Assembly (NCBI GenBank): GCA_030622395.1
Contig: JAUXGF010000059.1
Location: forward strand, 1 to 9,950
Source: Calditrichaceae bacterium
GTDB lineage: Bacteria > Calditrichota > Calditrichia > Calditrichales > Calditrichaceae
Length of the DNA stretch: 9,950 bases
Direction: 5' to 3'
Within the stretch, counting starts at the first letter, position 1. The number at the start of each line of letters is the position of its first letter. Of this stretch, positions 5,689 through 9,950 are shown in pieces. A model generated the notes under the pieces. That model did not search any database and was not told where the DNA came from. It worked only from the letters and a program-made list of their open reading frames with translations. Position numbers and translations under genes: made by a program.

Positions 5689-7173
5689 TCAGCTTCTTTT
5701 TTCTATCTGTATAATCAAATTATTGAATATGAAGTAATGGAAGGGCAGGAATATATACCAATAAATCTTCCCCAAAAGGCTATGAGTCTGATAATATGCC
5801 TTGATATGCAGACTATTTCCATCTTCCTCTGCAATTATTTTAAATTCCAGCCATGCCTTTCCAGGCAGCTTCATCTCAGCTCTTAACAATAAAGATTCAT
5901 TATGTTTTAAGTCTTCAACCCTCCAGAAGTCTATAATGTCGTTTATTTTCAGTCTGGAGGCGTTTTTCCTTCCACGGGATGTTCCAACTCCCAGAAGAAG
6001 CCTGTCAACAGAACCTCTAAGTCTCCACATCCAATTACTGTAAAACCAACCCTCTTTACCGCCAATCTTGCAGATAGAATAGAAAAGTGAGGCTGCGCTC
6101 TTATTAGTATAAACAGAGGAAGAACTCGTGAACCGGGGAGGCTTTTCGAGTTCACGCAGTTTCATGGCAAGCCCGTGAGCGGGCGGATAGGCGTCGGACC
6201 ACCTGGTATGTATATTGTCCTGCTCTTCACGGGACATTGCCCTCATAACCGCCTCTTTATACGTTAACGGTTGAAAAGATAAGATATTCCTAATGTCATT
6301 ACTCTCACAAATTACTTCATTTTTAAGTCCTTCCATTAGACACCTGATTATCGGCGCAGGCACCGGAGTAAGGAGACTGCTAACGTAAGAGTAAAATCCG
6401 ATATTTGATACTGGGGAAGATATAAAAAATCTTTTTACTTTGTATAGATCGGCGAGTGTCTTGAGCACCATTTCATAGGTAAAAATATCTCTTCCCCCGA
6501 TATCGAATGATTTCCCTGACGTTTCAGCTTTCTCTAACACTCCGACAAGATATTTTATTACGTCTCGAATAGAGATTGGCTGGCATTTATTTTTTGCCCA
6601 GTGAGGTATAAAGATAATCGGTACGTTTTTCACAAGATGTTTGATTATCTCATAGGAAGCGCTTCCTGATCCAATAATGATAGCAGCCCGAAGAATAGTA
6701 GTAGGTACGCCCCCTCGTTTGAGCTCTTCCGCCACTTCTGTTCTGCTTCGTAAATGAGGAGATAAGGAACTTTTAATATCGCCAAGGCCTCCAAGATATA
6801 TAATTCTTTTGACCTTTTTCTCTTCAGCTATCATTCTAAAGTTTATAGCAGCCTGTCTGTCTGCCAGGTAAAATCCTTTTGGGCCAAGCAGCATCGAGTG
6901 GATCAGGTAATAAGCGGTATGAATACCGCTTAGAGCCTCTCTCAGAGAATTTTCTTTTAGAGCGTCTGCAATTATAAATTCAGCCTCAGGCCATCGCTCT
7001 TTATACTCTGGCGACATTGCTCTGACCATTATCCTGACACTATATCCCCTTTCGATCAACTCTGGGACAAGCCTTCCTCCAATGTAACCGGTAGCTCCGG
7101 TCACGAGTACTCTGCCGTTTTCCGGCGCCGGCGTTGACGGCAGATCATGGCAGAAAAAATTACTATTATCCAT
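5689..7173 (-). CDS. Atypical SDR with C-terminal DUF2867 domain (YbjT-like)
   Basis: Two-domain protein of 494 residues. The N-terminal part is an NAD(P)-binding Rossmann domain of the atypical/extended SDR type: TGATGYIGG at 25-33, followed by VPELIERGYSVRIMVR and the IIYLGGLGD strand. The tail from about 345 onward (GKEGWFYSNWMWRLRGSVDR, GVGTSRGR, FWRVEDL, LPGKAWLEFKI) matches DUF2867, a domain often fused to such SDRs. The classical Tyr-x-x-x-Lys active site is not evident, as usual for NmrA/YbjT-like members, so it may sense NAD(P)H or act on a quinone or lipid rather than be a standard dehydrogenase. AAGGA lies close before the ATG at 7173. The C-terminus is aromatic and hydrophobic (KIYWYIFLPFHYFIFNNLII), suggesting membrane contact. 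It appears monocistronic. Confidence 0.93.
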   Translation of the reverse strand: MDNSNFFCHDLPSTPAPENGRVLVTGATGYIGGRLVPELIERGYSVRIMVRAMSPEYKERWPEAEFIIADALKENSLREALSGIHTAYYLIHSMLLGPKGFYLADRQAAINFRMIAEEKKVKRIIYLGGLGDIKSSLSPHLRSRTEVAEELKRGGVPTTILRAAIIIGSGSASYEIIKHLVKNVPIIFIPHWAKNKCQPISIRDVIKYLVGVLEKAETSGKSFDIGGRDIFTYEMVLKTLADLYKVKRFFISSPVSNIGFYSYVSSLLTPVPAPIIRCLMEGLKNEVICESNDIRNILSFQPLTYKEAVMRAMSREEQDNIHTRWSDAYPPAHGLAMKLRELEKPPRFTSSSSVYTNKSAASLFYSICKIGGKEGWFYSNWMWRLRGSVDRLLLGVGTSRGRKNASRLKINDIIDFWRVEDLKHNESLLLRAEMKLPGKAWLEFKIIAEEDGNSLHIKAYYQTHSLLGKIYWYIFLPFHYFIFNNLIIQIEKRS

Positions 7174-7241
7174 CTCATCCTTTTGAACATGGCAAACAAA
7201 TTGATTAATGATTTATTTAAAAAATAATAAATTACAAACTA

Positions 7242-7356
7242 CAAATTACAAATAAATAACAATATCTAAATTCAAAATCCCAAAATCCGCAAGCAAACAA
7301 GTTTTGGTAATTCATCCCGATTAATCGGGATGAATTTGTAATTTATTTGTAATTTG
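7242..7356. repeat. Palindromic intergenic element with 16-bp inverted ends
   Basis: CAAATTACAAATAAAT at 7242-7257 is repeated in perfect reverse orientation by ATTTATTTGTAATTTG at 7341-7356. Inside the right half is a perfect 28-bp palindrome at 7309-7336 with core ATCCCGATTAATCGGGAT. The AAATTACAAAT-type arms are characteristic of dispersed non-coding repeats in several environmental bacterial lineages. The unit lies between two minus-strand genes and could form a long hairpin in RNA. No reading frame is supported in 7174-7454. Confidence 0.65.
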
Positions 7357-7454
7357 GCGCTTGTTTTTTAGCATTTTATTATAAGAATGTTGTAAACATT
7401 GAAATTCCAATACAATAAAGTGCCGCCAAATGTTTCGGAAACTATCCGGCGTAT

Positions 7455-8684
7455 TTAGCGCAGTCCTAAATATTTTGCAATTTCAGCCGCCAGACGCATT
7501 TCCGGTTTAATCTCTAAGTCTTTGTCTGCCAACTCAAAGAGACAGCCGCACCCTGTGCTTGTAAACAGCTCCTTTAATTCTTCATCATCTTTAAGATCTG
7601 TAAGAGTAAATGTACTGAGTTTATCAATTGAAAGATATTTTTTTTCGATAATTTCAAGACCGGTGCTTTTATGCAGTCTTTCGCCTTCCGGAGTACCATT
7701 ATTGGTGAGAAATAGAAATGTGCGGATAAGAGCAATGCCTTCGACAAGGTCAAGAACCAGGTAACCCACTTTAACATCAAAAATAAGATATTCAACCAGA
7801 ATTCTGCCGTTTTCCAATACATTCGATTGTAAATTTCCTATAGATTGGAATAGAAAATGATGTAATATAGGCGTCTCTACACAGTCAATCCGCTCACACA
7901 GCCGTCGAAGAGCATGGGATTGTATGTAGACTTTCAAAGGAATTTCAGAGAATGTGCCTTCAATCTTGAGGTCCTTAGGCCGGATAGTGGACCAGTCTAA
8001 TCCCCGTCTCATTGATATGGGCCAGCCGACACGGTAGACAGGCCTGTTTTTACCGTCCAAATTAATATGTTCTATCTCGGGCTTTTGAATATTAAAATAG
8101 AGGCAGGCACACATTAATGGAGGGTAGGTATCATCGTTGAATATCATATCATATTTGAACCAAAATAGAAGCGAATCGATTCTGTTGCTTTGCCATAATA
8201 AATTATTGACAAAATCTAAAACCATCATCATGGGTTTTTTCATCTTATAGACACATTCCATATAGGAGGCAAATCCTCTCTTAATCTCGGCGGCATTTTC
8301 GTATTCATCATCTTTGAGTTTTTCCAGGTAAGCCTCAAGCGTCACTCCCGCGGTAAAATAATCATCAAGAAATATTTTAACTCCATCGGGAAAAACTGAA
8401 AATTCAGTCCTCTTTAGATATCCTAAAATAGAATTTCTTACTATGCTAATCATCTTAGGGGGGATTTTAAGCTCCGGTTCGGAAACAACGCGAAGCGGGC
8501 TATAGCGCAATGTAATAATTATTTTTAGTTCTGACTCGGGAATAAGATTAAATGCATCCAATGCGTCTGACGCCATAGCAATATGCTGTAATTTGCGCCG
8601 AAATTCATTATTCTGCCGAGCTCTATTCTGTTTTTGTTGGCCTGGAGAGTATTTCTTCTTTTTTACGGTTTTTTTCTTTGACAT
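7455..8684 (-). CDS. Conserved-looking protein of unknown function
   Basis: I do not recognise this 409-residue protein. It begins with a very basic, low-complexity tail (MSKKKTVKKKKYSPGQQ and following residues to about 30), which suggests contact with nucleic acid or ribosomes. It has no signal peptide or transmembrane segment. The middle contains VGWPISMRRGLDW and VYIQSHALRRLCERID, a His/Arg-rich helix that looks constrained, followed by an alternating hydrophobic region (RILVEYLIFDVKVGYLVLDL) that looks like beta strands. Near the end is a CGC motif. The ATG at 8684 has only a weak GTGGA site upstream, but the coding quality and length without interruption make the gene convincing. It shares strand with its neighbours but is isolated by repeats on both sides, so context gives no function. 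Confidence 0.85.
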   Translation of the reverse strand: MSKKKTVKKKKYSPGQQKQNRARQNNEFRRKLQHIAMASDALDAFNLIPESELKIIITLRYSPLRVVSEPELKIPPKMISIVRNSILGYLKRTEFSVFPDGVKIFLDDYFTAGVTLEAYLEKLKDDEYENAAEIKRGFASYMECVYKMKKPMMMVLDFVNNLLWQSNRIDSLLFWFKYDMIFNDDTYPPLMCACLYFNIQKPEIEHINLDGKNRPVYRVGWPISMRRGLDWSTIRPKDLKIEGTFSEIPLKVYIQSHALRRLCERIDCVETPILHHFLFQSIGNLQSNVLENGRILVEYLIFDVKVGYLVLDLVEGIALIRTFLFLTNNGTPEGERLHKSTGLEIIEKKYLSIDKLSTFTLTDLKDDEELKELFTSTGCGCLFELADKDLEIKPEMRLAAEIAKYLGLR

Positions 8685-8960
8685 TAAAGATCCACGATAA
8701 TAAATCCATTTTAATTCTAATTATGGGTCTAAGTTTTATCAAAGACAATGCTTTTGCCAATCCGTAGGATTCCTGTGGAAAGGCATCCCTTGCGGGATAT
8801 AAAAAGCTAAAGTTATTAAAATAAGAAGTAAGAATTATAATAATTTTCCACTTCCTGCCCTTCAGATAAGCTAAGGGCGCAGCTTCTCGCGCAACGATCC
8901 CTTTCACGAGGTGATCCCGAATATTCGGGGTGGGGCCACTTCCCACTTAAATAGATCTTT
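8685..8960. other. Intergenic region with short hairpins, no supported gene
   Basis: Contains TTCC-TGT-GGAA (8770-8780), ATCCC-TTGC-GGGAT (8785-8798), the perfect palindrome CCCGAATATTCGGG (8916-8929) and GTGGG/CCCAC (8930-8946). Reading frames across it are composed of these repeats and do not look like genes. The promoter of the 409-residue protein should be in the left part, but no clear boxes are visible. Confidence 0.5.
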
Positions 8961-9058
8961 TATAACGGTCAGGGCTCAGGGGACGAGCACGCTCAAGAAA
9001 CTTCCAAAATACGAAGAAACCGGACGCGTGCTCGTTCCCTTGCAGCCCATTGTTATAC
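8961..9058. repeat. attC-like hairpin element 1
   Basis: Nested inverted repeats: TATAAC (8961-8966) with GTTATA (9052-9057); GGGCT (8972-8976) with AGCCC (9044-9048); and GGGACGAGCACGC (8980-8992) with GCGTGCTCGTTCCC (9026-9039), with one unpaired base. The loop is 33 bases. Outer short boxes, a spacer, a second box and a variable stem with an extrahelical base is the layout of integron recombination sites. GTTATAC matches the GTTRRRY core at six of seven positions. No integron integrase is in view. Confidence 0.5.
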
Positions 9059-9087
9059 GCGCTTTCATCATTAATATCAAGCAAATA

Positions 9088-9215
9088 TTAACGGTTTGTA
9101 TAAGAATAGTAGCCGATTGCGGAGCAACTCACTTTCAATTTGCGAAAAAGTTGAAACGGGCTACAACCCTTGAATTTACTACTGAACCGGCTATTATTTT
9201 TATACATTGTTATGC
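9088..9215. repeat. attC-like hairpin element 2
   Basis: TTAAC (9088-9092) faces GTTAT (9209-9213), and the 18-base arm GTATAAGAATAGTAGCCG (9098-9115) pairs with 9188-9205, with only two G-T wobbles. An inner TTTCAA/TTGAAA stem lies at 9133-9156. It shares TAACGGT at the left end and CATTGTTAT at the right end with element 1, while the stems between are unrelated. The right edge is 12 bases from the stop of the metallo-hydrolase gene. Confidence 0.5.
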
Positions 9216-9227
9216 CTTGTTATTTTG

Positions 9228-9950
9228 TTAGTTATCAAATTCTAATCTGTTATAATATTCATTTCCTTCTGTTACTGATAAGTATTTTCTACTATTCTCG
9301 GCTAATTTCATCACTACTTTTTTATGCGGATGATGATACTTATTGTTTATTCCATGAGAAGCCAAATAGACACAACTTTCTGGAATTTTTTCAATTAAAT
9401 CATCAGCCCAACCATTTTCTGCCCCATGATGTGATAATTGTATCAATTTTACAGATGGGAGTAAATTATTGAAATGAATAAACAGTTCTTTCTGCTTTTT
9501 GCTTTTATAATCTAATTTAATATCACCTAATAAAATAGTTCCTATCATTTTAGGGCAATGACTATGTTTGTTAAAATCACAGAAACAATCATAATAGAAT
9601 TTGTATTTATAGTCTTTCATAAAACGACCATGAAAATGACCTTCGATGAAACCATCACAATTGCAACAAAATAAATCACTTAAAAAATTATCTGGAAAAA
9701 CGTTTGTACTACGAATTGCAAAAGAATGTTTTCGTTGTCCTAATGGTAATATAAAGCCTTGGTACGTTGCCAATGAAGTAATATTTAAATCCTTTCTTAG
9801 TATTTCATAACTTTTTCTAATTAATTCCCGCTTTTTATCATCATTCAATAAAGTCAATACTGATTTTGTATCAGTAATTCCAATATTGGCAATTTTATTT
9901 TTGAAATCTGTGATTTTTTTATTGTTATTAATTTTGTAGTTGAAAAACGA
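9228..9950 (-). CDS. Metallo-beta-lactamase-fold hydrolase, C-terminal part (5' end outside window)
   Basis: The frame is open through the right edge, so 240 residues of a longer protein are visible; a TTG at 9857 is merely internal. The C-terminal half shows the second half of a metallo-beta-lactamase fold related to the hydrolase part of ComEC-type competence proteins: LLGD near visible residues 140-143, SHHG at 173-176 and KYHHPH at 204-209. The HxHxDH motif expected in this family should lie upstream, outside the window. Between the fold halves is an unusual Cys/His-rich stretch (CCNCDGFIEGHFHGRF and YYDCFCDFNKHSHCPKM) that may bind metal. Asn/Lys/Phe-rich composition with strong AT bias differs from the pterin operon and could mean transfer. 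The stop is next to the attC-like elements, consistent with a mobile cassette. The substrate cannot be told. Confidence 0.8.
   Translation of the reverse strand, partial: SFFNYKINNNKKITDFKNKIANIGITDTKSVLTLLNDDKKRELIRKSYEILRKDLNITSLATYQGFILPLGQRKHSFAIRSTNVFPDNFLSDLFCCNCDGFIEGHFHGRFMKDYKYKFYYDCFCDFNKHSHCPKMIGTILLGDIKLDYKSKKQKELFIHFNNLLPSVKLIQLSHHGAENGWADDLIEKIPESCVYLASHGINNKYHHPHKKVVMKLAENSRKYLSVTEGNEYYNRLEFDN

Noticed and set aside
8623..8946. 107-residue minus-strand frame before the 409-residue gene
   Set aside because: It is built from palindromic repeats, overlaps the gene start in another frame, and has no domain-like content.
8911..9231. 106-residue plus-strand frame
   Set aside because: It runs through both attC-like hairpins; the sequence is explained by those inverted repeats, and no ribosome site is seen.

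Overview
The window looks like chromosomal DNA of an AT-rich, free-living bacterium. I saw no phage genes, transposase or rRNA/tRNA gene. Shine-Dalgarno sequences (AAGGA, GGAGG, AGGAG) precede many of the genes, and the intergenic regions are full of palindromic repeats. I suspect a member of the FCB group or a similar environmental lineage, but the sequence alone does not settle the phylum. Nearly all genes lie on the minus strand.

Right-to-left on the minus strand, 1942 to 1 is a tight four-gene operon: two tandem 6-pyruvoyl-tetrahydropterin synthase (PTPS) paralogues, GTP cyclohydrolase I (folE), and a classical short-chain dehydrogenase that runs off the left edge. Together these match the three steps of tetrahydrobiopterin synthesis (GTP to dihydroneopterin triphosphate to 6-pyruvoyl-tetrahydropterin to a reduced biopterin). 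The most striking point is in the PTPS pair. One copy keeps the catalytic Cys but has lost the Asp-His pair; the other keeps Asp-His but has lost the Cys. In animal PTPS this triad is shared between two subunits, so the two genes look like complementary halves of one active site.

Next comes a vapBC-type toxin-antitoxin pair (2133-2784) with a recognisable promoter overlapped by a perfect 11-bp inverted repeat. A repeat-rich gap follows, then the only convincing plus-strand gene (3466-4017), a small exported eight-cysteine protein. The gap 4018-4447 hides a 61-codon HicB-like antitoxin whose start position is ATA instead of ATG, and a possible tail of a TPR gene. A YjdF/DUF2238 membrane protein follows (4448-5056).

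The 5057-5688 gap is a cluster of perfect palindromes. Then come an atypical SDR with a C-terminal DUF2867 domain (5689-7173), another palindromic element, and an unrecognised 409-residue protein (7455-8684). The gap 8685-9227 ends in two adjacent hairpin elements. They share end boxes (TAACGGT...CATTGTTAT) but have unrelated stems, the architecture of integron attC sites. Immediately beyond them is the 3' part of a metallo-beta-lactamase-fold gene that enters from the right edge.

Main uncertainties: the substrate of the edge SDR, whether the hairpin pair are true attC sites, and the function of the 409-residue and eight-cysteine proteins.
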